A stretch of 38,741 nucleotides of DNA from Candidatus Nitrosopumilus sp. (lineage in GTDB: Archaea; Thermoproteota; Nitrososphaeria; Nitrososphaerales; Nitrosopumilaceae), in contig REGK01000007.1 in NCBI GenBank assembly GCA_003702545.1, positions 1 to 38,741 of the forward strand, given 5' to 3'. The notes beneath the pieces were generated by a model that searched no databases, was not told the origin of the DNA, and worked only from the letters and a program-made list of their open reading frames with translations. Of the stretch, positions 28,799 to 37,676 are shown in pieces; position 1 is the first letter of the stretch; each line of letters opens with the position of its first letter. A program made the translations under genes and the position numbers.

Positions 28799-29026
28799 CT
28801 ATTCACTTCTTGTTGATTTCTTTTCAAATAAAACCGTATTATTTTTTTTAATTTTCTTTATTCTGCTAATCGGTATGGTCTGTAAATTATCTGATTGAAT
28901 CAAGAATTCTGGTAAAGTTGTTTCAACTATTCTTTCAAAATTTCTATAGGAAATTTTGTATGATTGAGATTCATCTGCAAATTTTGCTTTGCTAAAAATA
29001 TCTGCAATAATTCCTTTTTTTACCAT
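28799..29026 (-). CDS. Small conserved protein, possibly DUF504/UPF0248
   Basis: 75 aa; ...YKISYRNF...IPISRIKKIKKNNTVLFEKK resembles DUF504 C-terminal pattern. Confidence 0.5.
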   Translation of the reverse strand: MVKKGIIADIFSKAKFADESQSYKISYRNFERIVETTLPEFLIQSDNLQTIPISRIKKIKKNNTVLFEKKSTRSE

Positions 29027-29118
29027 AGTTTTGCTAAAATGATTGCATTAATGAACAATACGCATTTGTTTTTTGTTTCATACGTAGCAAATATTATTCA
29101 GTACAAAAAACATCTGAT

Positions 29119-29814
29119 GTGCGAAAAAGAACATTTGCAGTTGATATTGATGGGACAATTACTGAAAATGGTGGAGGGCGAATCCATCTAGAGGCTTTAG
29201 AATCATTACGACGTCTTGTCAATATGGGCCATGATGTAATTTTTGTAACTGGGCGATCTTCTGTTGAAGGATTTTTGCTTTCTGTGTTTGGGGGTACGAC
29301 AAAAGTTACTGTGGGGGAAAATGGTGGTTGTATTACTTTTGATTCAAATGATCATATATTGTTAGGAAATATTGAAGAATGCAAAAATGCACTTGATATT
29401 CTAAAAAACAATATGGAAAATGTGGAAGAAAAGTATGTTTTTCCTAGAATGACTGAGGTTGTTTTACAGAGAACATTCGATCTCGATCACGCAAGAAAAA
29501 TACTCTCTGAGAATAACATTGATGTTGTATTATCTGATAGTCAATATGCCTATCACATCAACTCTCCAGGAATTGACAAAGGAACTGGATTTACTGAAAT
29601 TATGAAAAAATTTTCAATCTCTTCAGATGATGTTATTGCAATCGGTGATAGTGCAACTGACGTTCCATTATTCAAGGTAGCAAAAACAAGCGTTGCATTA
29701 GGTAATGCATCTGATGATGTAAAATCTGAGGCTACCATGACGGTGTCTGCACATGCAGGTGATGGTGTACTTGAAGCATTAGATAAATTAGCTCCTAAAT
29801 TATCTGAGATATAG
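29119..29814 (+). CDS. Phosphoglycolate phosphatase-like HAD hydrolase
   Basis: FAVDIDGTITENG, FVTGRSS, AIGDSATDVPLF, GNASDDVKSEA. Confidence 0.9.
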   Translation: MRKRTFAVDIDGTITENGGGRIHLEALESLRRLVNMGHDVIFVTGRSSVEGFLLSVFGGTTKVTVGENGGCITFDSNDHILLGNIEECKNALDILKNNMENVEEKYVFPRMTEVVLQRTFDLDHARKILSENNIDVVLSDSQYAYHINSPGIDKGTGFTEIMKKFSISSDDVIAIGDSATDVPLFKVAKTSVALGNASDDVKSEATMTVSAHAGDGVLEALDKLAPKLSEI

Positions 29815-29815
29815 T

Positions 29816-31702
29816 ATGACTTTCAAATCTATACTTGATGAAATTGAAAACAACATTAACAAGATTCTAAATGATCTTTCTATTTCTAATGTCAAATTCT
29901 CTGTAGAACCTGCAAAACCTGGATTTGGCGATGTTAGCTCTAACATCTCTTTTCTACTTGCAAAACAACTCAAGAAGAGCCCCAAAGAAATTTCAGAGAT
30001 GCTGTCTGAAAAATATTCTCAGTATCCAAACACACTGGTTTTAAAATCTGAACCTCACCCTTCAGGTTATTTGAATTTCTATGCTGATTGGCCAAAACTC
30101 AACCAGTTAATTTTATCTGAATCTAATTTACCTGAGTTTGGAGATGTGGATATTGGAAATAACTCTACAATTGTAGTTGAACACACTAGTGTAAATCCAA
30201 ACAAGGCACTTCACATTGGTCACATCCGCAACATCATAATTGGTGATACTATCTCTAGAATTTTACAAAAAGCAAACTACAAAGTTAATGTCTTAAACTA
30301 TGTAGATGATTCTGGGTTACAAGTTGCAGACATTATTGTTGGATTCAAACACTTTGGATATGAAATAGAACCTCCACAAGGAAAGAAATTTGATCATTAT
30401 TGTGGTGATGATGTCTATGTCAAGACTACTGAAAAATATGAACAAGACTCTAGTCTTGAAGAAATTAGAAAAAACGTCCTCAAAGAATTAGAAGATGGTA
30501 CTTCTGAAACTGCACAATTTGCAGATAAAATTACTCGTCGTGTTTTGTCAAATCAACTTGAAACCTGCTGGAACCTGGCTGTTTCTTATGATTGCCTGAA
30601 TTTTGAATCTCAGATAATTCGTTCAGGCTTGTGGGATGGAATATTTGAGAAACTCAAAGAAATGAATCTTGTAGAATTTGAAAATGATGGAAAAAATACT
30701 GGATGTTGGGTTATTCGTGGTGAAGGAAAAGAAGAAGATAAAGTAATTGTCCGAAGCAATGGTACTGCTACATACATTGCAAAAGATATTCCATATGCCG
30801 CATGGAAGTTAGGATTACTTGATGATCCATTCAGTTATGAAAAATATGAAAAAGAACAACCAAATTCTCGTGTTTTGTGGCAAACAACACTAAAAGATTC
30901 TAGTTCAGAGTCGCCAAATTTCTCAGGTGACAAAGTAATCACTGTAATTGATTCTCGTCAAGCAAGATTGCAAAAAATTATCACTTCCTTGATGGGAAAA
31001 TTCAAGTCAGTTCCTGATGCGTATGTTCATCTTGGTTACGAGTCCGTCACACTAAGTTCTGAAACCGCAAAAGTTCTTGGAATTGAAACTGATGGAAAAC
31101 AAGCTCAGATGTCTGGTAGAAAGGGATTGTATGTTAATGCTGATTCTGTTTATGATTTACTAAAAGAGAAAACAACTGAAGAAACTAAGAAAAGACATCC
31201 TGAGATGACTGATTCAGAAATTGAAAAAATTGCTCACTCTGTATCTGTTGCAACATTGCGTTATGAGATGATCAAACAAGATTTAGACAAAATAATTGCA
31301 TTTGATTTGACAAAATCCCTTAGTTTGGAAGGTGATACTGCCCCATACATCCAATACACTCATGCTCGTGCATCAAGAATTTTAGAAAAATCTGGAAGAA
31401 CTCCTTCTATTGATGTTGATTTTTCTTTGCTCAAAGAACCATCTGAGATTGACTTGGTAAAGACAATTGGTCTTTTCAATTTACAAGTGCGTGACGCTGC
31501 AAATAATCTATCTCCAAAAGTAATTTCCCGATATTGCCATGATTTAGCTGTAGCCTTTAACTCGTTTTATGAAAAATCAAAGGTTCTTGATTTGGGTGAT
31601 GAACAACTTGAAAATACTCGTTTGTGTTTGGTTCATTCATTCAAAATTACTATTGAAAAAGCACTGAATCTTTTGGGAATAACTGCTCCTGATAAGATGT
31701 AA
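29816..31702 (+). CDS. argS: Arginyl-tRNA synthetase
   Basis: VEHTSVNPNKALHIGHIRNIIIGDTISRIL, MSGRKG, QYTHARASRIL. Confidence 0.96.
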   Translation: MTFKSILDEIENNINKILNDLSISNVKFSVEPAKPGFGDVSSNISFLLAKQLKKSPKEISEMLSEKYSQYPNTLVLKSEPHPSGYLNFYADWPKLNQLILSESNLPEFGDVDIGNNSTIVVEHTSVNPNKALHIGHIRNIIIGDTISRILQKANYKVNVLNYVDDSGLQVADIIVGFKHFGYEIEPPQGKKFDHYCGDDVYVKTTEKYEQDSSLEEIRKNVLKELEDGTSETAQFADKITRRVLSNQLETCWNLAVSYDCLNFESQIIRSGLWDGIFEKLKEMNLVEFENDGKNTGCWVIRGEGKEEDKVIVRSNGTATYIAKDIPYAAWKLGLLDDPFSYEKYEKEQPNSRVLWQTTLKDSSSESPNFSGDKVITVIDSRQARLQKIITSLMGKFKSVPDAYVHLGYESVTLSSETAKVLGIETDGKQAQMSGRKGLYVNADSVYDLLKEKTTEETKKRHPEMTDSEIEKIAHSVSVATLRYEMIKQDLDKIIAFDLTKSLSLEGDTAPYIQYTHARASRILEKSGRTPSIDVDFSLLKEPSEIDLVKTIGLFNLQVRDAANNLSPKVISRYCHDLAVAFNSFYEKSKVLDLGDEQLENTRLCLVHSFKITIEKALNLLGITAPDKM

Positions 31703-31705
31703 TGT

Positions 31706-31830
31706 CCCAGTGAGTGCACTACATGAATGCTGGCTGTCTCACTGGGTTGTTGGCGTGCAAACCAATAGATAGAAAGTGTATGTTGACGCAAATAAATCCT
31801 CTCATTTAGGCACGAAAGTCCTGTCTAAAT
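31706..31830. ncRNA. Candidate structured RNA / 3' element between convergent genes
   Basis: Three consecutive hairpins: CCCAGTGAG/CTCACTGGG; TTGTTGG/CCAATAG; ATTTAGGCA/TGTCTAAAT. Confidence 0.45.
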
Positions 31831-31841
31831 TAACCAAAATC

Positions 31842-32618
31842 TTATCTGACTTTACTCTTATTCCCACTATACATTCCATCATCAAAGTATGTTGAATTCT
31901 CATCAGTAACAAAGAGAACTATGTCTGTTGTTTGTGTTGCCTTGCAGTTTATTTTCTCTTCTTTAATAATGGCACTCTCTCCTTTTTTTAATACAGTATT
32001 TTTGTTTATCACTACATCTCCATCAAATACATAAAACAAAAATGTAGAATTCTTTTCTTGCATTTCTGGAGAAATTATTTCTTTTCCTATCTCTAACCTA
32101 ATATCATAAATCGATGTTTTGCTTCTAATGTGTAATGGTGCTTCTTTACATTGACCTGCAATTAATCTCCATGTGTTACTACTGTAGATACTTGGAAGAT
32201 CATGAAATTGAATATTTGTTTTCAAGCCTTTTTCTTCAGGACGAATGAATATTTGTAAGCCTTCACCATCTTCTAAACACAATTCTTCATGATGAAATAT
32301 TTCTCCAGCATTCATCATCATCAATTTCTTATTTGAGATCACCTTGACAATTCCTTCTGAATCTTTATGTTTGATTTTTCCTCTTCTCAAGTATGTCAGT
32401 ATTTCATCATCTTTATGTGGATGCATGGGTACAAGTGTTTCAGCACTAAGATTAGCATGATCTATTCTTCCAATGGTTCCTAATCCTGTATCCTTATTTC
32501 CAAGATTTTTACCTGGAAAAAGAACTTGAATCTTAAAACCTCCTTTCTCATAGTTTGTTTTTTCAGTAATCTCAATTTTTTCAATCATATTTTTCTGTGT
32601 CCTAAAATAATATTTCAA
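31842..32618 (-). CDS. Pirin/cupin-family protein (start likely ATG 32588)
   Basis: MHPHKDDEILTYLRRGKIKHKDSEG, IFHHEE, LQIFIRP. Confidence 0.85.
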   Translation of the reverse strand: MKYYFRTQKNMIEKIEITEKTNYEKGGFKIQVLFPGKNLGNKDTGLGTIGRIDHANLSAETLVPMHPHKDDEILTYLRRGKIKHKDSEGIVKVISNKKLMMMNAGEIFHHEELCLEDGEGLQIFIRPEEKGLKTNIQFHDLPSIYSSNTWRLIAGQCKEAPLHIRSKTSIYDIRLEIGKEIISPEMQEKNSTFLFYVFDGDVVINKNTVLKKGESAIIKEEKINCKATQTTDIVLFVTDENSTYFDDGMYSGNKSKVR

Positions 32619-32702
32619 CTTAATTTGTATTAAGAATATTTTACTAAATTTGCTATGTCTTAACCATGATTCCTACTTTTAAAGATCATAATTAGGATTT
32701 TT

Positions 32703-32738
32703 TTAATCACCTTTTGTTTAATTTCAATTAGTGATTAA
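32703..32738. repeat. Inverted repeat TTAATCAC-N20-GTGATTAA
   Basis: Perfect 8-bp arms at 32703-32710 and 32731-32738. Confidence 0.6.
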
Positions 32739-32830
32739 GTAAAGATGTTAACTAATTTGAGTTCAATTTTTTCTAATAGATCTACACTCATAATCAAAGA
32801 TAGTCAATCAAAGTTGGTTATTTTTTGATA

Positions 32831-33352
32831 TTATCCATACATGGTTTTTTCAGTGGTCTCCTCAGAGTTTGCTTGTCCTGCAAAACCACTAAAGTTTGAG
32901 CGAAGAATTTTTTGAATATGTGCAGTTACTCTTGCAACATTGTCCCAAGTATTATGAAATGATATTCTATCTAGAATTTGTTCATCTATGTGTGAAAATA
33001 TTGCCAGACCTACGATATCTTCTTTGTCTTTTACCCACTGATGTCCAACATTGCAAACTGTACAAATCTCACTGATGTCCATTACTGCTTTTGAAAATGA
33101 TGGATTTTTCATTACTAGTAATTTTGAATCGTCTGGAGGAAATCGCATGTTCACATTCAAATGAATTCTATCTGTTCTGTTTGCATTTTTACTTACAATG
33201 ACATTTGTCCCAACTCGAAATTGCCATTCAATTAGATTACTCTTCTCTCTTACTTTACCAGTTTGGTCTTCATAATTGATGTTAGTTACTTTGATAAATT
33301 CTTCGACAAGATTTTTCATTTCATCAGAAGTCTTTACCATGAAACCATTCAC
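32831..33352 (-). CDS. Conserved archaeal hypothetical protein
   Basis: Intact 173-aa ORF. Confidence 0.65.
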   Translation of the reverse strand: MNGFMVKTSDEMKNLVEEFIKVTNINYEDQTGKVREKSNLIEWQFRVGTNVIVSKNANRTDRIHLNVNMRFPPDDSKLLVMKNPSFSKAVMDISEICTVCNVGHQWVKDKEDIVGLAIFSHIDEQILDRISFHNTWDNVARVTAHIQKILRSNFSGFAGQANSEETTEKTMYG

Positions 33353-33389
33353 AATGTCTGTAATATATGCATGTTATAGAAAAAAGGAA

Positions 33390-33527
33390 TTAATGGCTGT
33401 GTCCACAACCGCAAGAGTCATGTCCATGACTACCTTGTGACTCTTCTCCTGCACATCTGGAACATTTATTCGAACCATTTGGTGAGAAAAATCCTATTCC
33501 ACAAGAGACGCATTTTTGATTTGCCAT
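33390..33527 (-). CDS. 45-aa zinc-ribbon protein with His/Cys-rich metal-binding tail (absent from ORF track)
   Basis: MANQKCVSCGIGFFSPNGSNKCSRCAGEESQGSHGHDSCGCGHSH. Confidence 0.75.
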   Translation of the reverse strand: MANQKCVSCGIGFFSPNGSNKCSRCAGEESQGSHGHDSCGCGHSH

Positions 33528-33566
33528 GGGTTTAATGAAAAATTACTGTATTTATTGAATACTGAT

Positions 33567-33908
33567 TTATCCACTTGGTCTGGCGCTTCCAACTTCACCT
33601 TTCTTTTGGAATTCTCTGTATTCACCAATGACTGCACTGCATTTTTCACAGACATATTGACCTCTTTCAATTAAGATCAAATTATCTGCAACTTCCTCAT
33701 TAGGACTTTCTTCTAACTGAATTTTTGGTGGATTGCCAAATTCTGTTTCACAAGTATTGCAATAATGTTTGTACATTTTTTGAGTTTCAATTTTTCCAAT
33801 TGGAGCTAAGAATAATTTTCCAACACCCAAATCTGCTTTTTTAGCTTGCTCATCAGTAAGGTCTGCAATTACATATCCTCCAGAACCTTGAACTTTTAAT
33901 TCTGTCAT
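33567..33908 (-). CDS. Zinc-ribbon-like conserved hypothetical
   Basis: 113 aa; YCNTCETEFG and YVCEKCSAVIGEY. Confidence 0.75.
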   Translation of the reverse strand: MTELKVQGSGGYVIADLTDEQAKKADLGVGKLFLAPIGKIETQKMYKHYCNTCETEFGNPPKIQLEESPNEEVADNLILIERGQYVCEKCSAVIGEYREFQKKGEVGSARPSG

Positions 33909-33972
33909 TTCATATTGTTCTTTTTTTAGTCATTAAAATACTATTTGTGTTAAATTGATGATTTCTAAACAC

Positions 33973-34072
33973 AACGAGACACACGGAAAGCGTATTTTTT
34001 CAAGGACGTTGACCTAACATGAGACGCTTTCCATACCCTTATTCTACGACGCAGAACAACGGTTTTCTCGTT
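33973..34072 (-). ncRNA. Candidate ~100-nt small RNA with three-way junction
   Basis: Closing stem 33973-33979/34066-34072 (AACGAGA/TCTCGTT), hairpin 34039-34045/34053-34059, hairpin 33985-33993/34024-34032 (GGAAAGCGT/ACGCTTTCC); minus-strand TATA-like TTAAATATCA at 34091-34100. Confidence 0.55.
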
Positions 34073-34090
34073 ACATAGTGTACGTCAAAA

Positions 34091-34100
34091 TGATATTTAA
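34091..34100 (-). promoter_or_regulatory. Putative TATA element for the 34072 RNA
   Basis: Minus-strand TTAAATATCA centred about 25 nt upstream of the start of the closing stem. Confidence 0.4.
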
Positions 34101-34143
34101 CAATGATCTTGATTATCACCTAATGGTAAATTTCCATTCATCA

Positions 34144-34329
34144 TGAGTTGATAAACACTTTGGAGTTAGATACCGTAATCATTTCTGCCATGTTAATTGG
34201 AATTTCTTCCTTTTCTGAAATTGATACCAATTCACTATGGTGCTTTTCTCTCAAATGTTTTAGAAATTCATCTTCTTCAATATTGTTTTCTTTGAAATTA
34301 CATTCTGGAAATACACAGTTAAAATTCAA
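34144..34329 (-). CDS. Small single C2H2-like zinc finger protein (TTG start)
   Basis: NFNCVFPECNFKENNIEEDEFLKHLREKHHSE. Confidence 0.65.
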
Positions 34330-34445
34330 TTTTTATTCTCTAACTCTTTAATTTTAGCCTCAAGTTCTTGAACTTTTTTTCGTAATTCTATATTTTCATC
34401 CCGAAGTGAATCAATCTCCCTCTGATGCAATTCGTTAAGATCCAT
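34326..34445 (-). CDS. 39-aa leucine-zipper micro-protein, overlaps next ORF by TTGA
   Basis: MDLNELHQREIDSLRDENIELRKKVQELEAKIKELENKN; heptad Leu spacing. Confidence 0.6.
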   Translation of the reverse strand: MDLNELHQREIDSLRDENIELRKKVQELEAKIKELENKN

Positions 34446-34531
34446 GATTTTCTTATCTATTTGTAAAACTTAAGCGTAGTGCTCGTTCCATCAAACCATA
34501 GATTCTTATCTAAAATTTTTCAGTAAAATTC

Positions 34532-35410
34532 ATGGATAAAATCAAGCAAAATTCTCCTGTACTATTCTACTTTAACCATTCAAAAAAATGGCTCGTTAAA
34601 ATCTCAAAAAAAGATTCTCTTCATACTCATATTGGAGTCATCAAACACTCTGATGCCATTGGAAAAGAATATGGTTCAAGATTAACCACAAACAAGGACA
34701 AGTATGTCTATCTTCTCAAACCTACGATGTATGATTATGTAATGAAAATCCAACATGGCACTCAGATAGTTTACCCTAAAGACATTGGTTACATTATTGC
34801 AAGAGCTGGAATTGAAAGTGGTCAGAAAATTCTAGAAATTGGAACTGGTAGTGGTTCACTAACATCTTGTGTTGCAAGCATTGTAAAACCACGTGGACAC
34901 GTTTACACTTTTGATGTTGATGAAAATTTCATGAAGATTGCAGCAAAAAATATCGAAAAGGCTGGAGTTTCAAAATACGTTACACAACACAATCAAGATT
35001 TGAAAACTGCAAAGAAAATGCCAGTCAAAGACATGGATGTTGCATTAATTGATCTTGGTGATCCTTGGGTAGTAATTCCACAAGTCCGAGAGATGCTAAA
35101 GGGAAGTGGCTCTATCTTTGCAATATGTCCTACAATGAACCAATTAGAGAAACTAACTATGGCTCTAGTTGAAAACGAGTTTACTGATATTGAATCCACT
35201 GAACATATTTTGAGAACGATTGAAGCTCGTGAAGGAAAAACTAGACATTCATTTCAAGGCATAGGTCATACCACATACCTGTGCTTTGCAAGAAAGGCAT
35301 TTTTTGGAAGGGAACTAAAGAAATCTTCCTCAAAAACTAATACATTAACTTCTAAAACGACCAAAACTGTAAAGAAAACCACAAAGAAAACAAGCAAAAA
35401 AACCTCCTAG
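34532..35410 (+). CDS. trmI: tRNA (adenine-N1)-methyltransferase TrmI family, with Lys/Thr-rich tail
   Basis: KPTMYDYVMKIQHGTQIVYPKDIGYI, LEIGTGSGSLTS; tail KTTKTVKKTTKKTSKKTS. Confidence 0.93.
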   Translation: MDKIKQNSPVLFYFNHSKKWLVKISKKDSLHTHIGVIKHSDAIGKEYGSRLTTNKDKYVYLLKPTMYDYVMKIQHGTQIVYPKDIGYIIARAGIESGQKILEIGTGSGSLTSCVASIVKPRGHVYTFDVDENFMKIAAKNIEKAGVSKYVTQHNQDLKTAKKMPVKDMDVALIDLGDPWVVIPQVREMLKGSGSIFAICPTMNQLEKLTMALVENEFTDIESTEHILRTIEAREGKTRHSFQGIGHTTYLCFARKAFFGRELKKSSSKTNTLTSKTTKTVKKTTKKTSKKTS

Positions 35411-35455
35411 TATCAAAACAAGATTTATTCATCTATTCTTTAGAGGTATATTACA

Positions 35456-36319
35456 TTGGTACGAAAAACACTCACAACTACACTTGTGAAAAAATTCATT
35501 CCTGCTAGAAAATCTAAATCTCGAAAAGGTGAGAATGGTATTGTTCTAGTTGTTGGTGGCAGTTACATTTACCATGGTGCCCCTATATTATCCTCAATTG
35601 CAGCACTACGTTCTGGTACTGATTTAGTTTACACCTCTGTTCCAAAAATCAATGTGGCATCCACTCGTTCTGTTTCACCAAATCTCATTGTAATTCCTCT
35701 AGTTGATCAAAAATTAACACGTGGTGCAGTAAACAAACTCTTAGGTGCCTTACCACGAAAACTCGATTCGGCAACAATTGGGATGGGTCTTGCAATCCAA
35801 GAAAAAAATTCACTTTTGCATCTTGTAAAATCCCTTTTAGATAGAGATGTTAGGTTGTCACTTGATGCAAGTGCATTAATTCCAGACGTCTTACCGTTAT
35901 TGGCAAACAAAAACGTGGTAGTCACTCCTCATGCTGGTGAGTTCAAGAGATTATTTGGCCAATCTCCTTCAAATTCAAAAAATGAGCGAATCAAACTAGT
36001 AGAAGAAAAAGCAAAAGAATTTGGAATCACAGTTTTACTCAAGGGCTCAACTGACGTTATCTCTAATGGCAGCACTACCTATCTTTATGAGAAAAAAATT
36101 CCTGCAATGACTGTTGGTGGGACTGGCGATGTATTGTCTGGATTGGTTGCAGGAATACTATCTAAAAACAGAAAACCCTTAGAATCTGCATCTGCTGCTG
36201 CATTCATTAACGGACTGGCAGGAAAAATAGTCCAAAAGAAATTTGGATTACATATGACTTCGATGGATCTCTTGACTGAGATTCCTACTGTCATGAAGCC
36301 TTTTGATAAAATAGTGTGA
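35456..36319 (+). CDS. ADP-dependent NAD(P)H-hydrate dehydratase (YjeF C-terminal/NnrD-like)
   Basis: GENGIVLVVGGSYIYHGAPILSSIAALRSG, TPHAGEFKRLFG, GGTGDVLSGLVAGIL. Confidence 0.92.
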   Translation: MVRKTLTTTLVKKFIPARKSKSRKGENGIVLVVGGSYIYHGAPILSSIAALRSGTDLVYTSVPKINVASTRSVSPNLIVIPLVDQKLTRGAVNKLLGALPRKLDSATIGMGLAIQEKNSLLHLVKSLLDRDVRLSLDASALIPDVLPLLANKNVVVTPHAGEFKRLFGQSPSNSKNERIKLVEEKAKEFGITVLLKGSTDVISNGSTTYLYEKKIPAMTVGGTGDVLSGLVAGILSKNRKPLESASAAAFINGLAGKIVQKKFGLHMTSMDLLTEIPTVMKPFDKIV

Positions 36320-36323
36320 TACC

Positions 36324-37676
36324 ATGAATGCTCTAAAACATGTTGATACTCACATGGAAGATTTGATTTCAGATCTTCAGATGTTGATAAGACAGCCTAG
36401 TGTCTCAGCAAAAAACGAAGGAATTGAAGAATGTGCAAAACTAGTTCAAAAATTATTGAAAAAATCTGGGGTAAAGTCTGAAATTCTACGGTTGAAAAAA
36501 GGTGTTGCGCCTATTGTATATGGTGAAGTAAAATCAAAACAAAACCCAAACAAAACTCTATTGTTTTACAACCATTATGATGTCCAACCAGCTGAACCAT
36601 TTGATTTGTGGGATTCTCCGCCATTTAGCGGAACTAGAAAAGGGAATAAAATCTTTGGACGTGGCGCAACTGATGATAAAGGCGAACTAATTACAAGAAT
36701 CAAAGCAGTAGATGCCTGTCTAAAAACAACTGGAGACGTTCCATGTAATATCAAATTTGTAATTGAAGGTGAGGAGGAGACTGGTAGCGCACACATTGAA
36801 GATTATCTAAAAAAATACCAAAAAAAATTTTCATGCGATGGTGTTATCTGGGAATTTGGTTATGTTGATGCAAAGAATAGACCTATAATTGGACTTGGAA
36901 TGAAAGGATTGCTTTTTGTTGAATTATCTGTAAAAGAATCAATCCGAGATGCTCACTCTAGTTTAGCTGTATTGATCAAAAATCCTGCTTGGAGATTAAT
37001 TGAAGCAGTTCATTCTCTACGTGATTCTGCTGGAAAAATACTGATTAAAGATTGGTACAAGGAGGTAACTCCATTTTCAAAACAAGATTTGAAGTTGATT
37101 CAAAGTGAACCCTTTGATGAAAATGATTTCAAAAAAGAGTTTGGCATCAAATCTTTTGTTGGAAATAAGAAAGGGTTTGATGCAAAAAAGGCCCTGGTTG
37201 GAGGTGCTACTTGTAATATTGCAGGATTTGTATCTGGTTATACTGGAGATGGTGCAAAAACTGTACTTCCTTCTGAATCTCTTGTAAAAATTGATTTTAG
37301 ATTGGTTCCTAAAATGGATCCAAAAAAACAAGTCATACGTTTAAAAAAACATCTTAAATCAAAAGGATTTTCGGATATTGGAGTAAAAGTCTATCATGGC
37401 GAAGCAGCGGCTCGAACAAATTCTTCAAATCCCTTTGTCTCTCAAGTAAAAGATGCAGCTGACAAGTCATTTGGAAAATCTATACTAAATGTCTCTAATG
37501 CTGGTACTGGTCCAATGTATCCTTTTGTTGAAATTCTAAAAGCTCCCTGCATTTCAATTGGAAGTACCTACATGTTTGCAAGAATCCATTCTCCAAATGA
37601 GTTTGCAAGAATTGATTTACTCAAAAAAATGACAAAATGTGCCTGTTTGATAATGGAGAATTTTGCAAAATCCTAA
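36324..37676 (+). CDS. M20-family metallopeptidase (dipeptidase-like)
   Basis: LFYNHYDVQPAEPFDLWDSPPF, GRGATDDKGELI, IEGEEETGSAH. Confidence 0.92.
   Translation: MNALKHVDTHMEDLISDLQMLIRQPSVSAKNEGIEECAKLVQKLLKKSGVKSEILRLKKGVAPIVYGEVKSKQNPNKTLLFYNHYDVQPAEPFDLWDSPPFSGTRKGNKIFGRGATDDKGELITRIKAVDACLKTTGDVPCNIKFVIEGEEETGSAHIEDYLKKYQKKFSCDGVIWEFGYVDAKNRPIIGLGMKGLLFVELSVKESIRDAHSSLAVLIKNPAWRLIEAVHSLRDSAGKILIKDWYKEVTPFSKQDLKLIQSEPFDENDFKKEFGIKSFVGNKKGFDAKKALVGGATCNIAGFVSGYTGDGAKTVLPSESLVKIDFRLVPKMDPKKQVIRLKKHLKSKGFSDIGVKVYHGEAAARTNSSNPFVSQVKDAADKSFGKSILNVSNAGTGPMYPFVEILKAPCISIGSTYMFARIHSPNEFARIDLLKKMTKCACLIMENFAKS

Noticed and set aside
31811-31821. CACGAAAGTCC resembling part of the RNase P RNA conserved region I (GAGGAAAGUCC)
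   Set aside because: No other RNase P conserved elements nearby and no room for a full RNase P RNA without running into the pirin gene
33973-34072. tRNA-like cloverleaf for the three-way junction
   Set aside because: The 7-bp closing stem is suggestive, but there is no T-loop (GGTTCRAATCC) and the arm sizes do not fit
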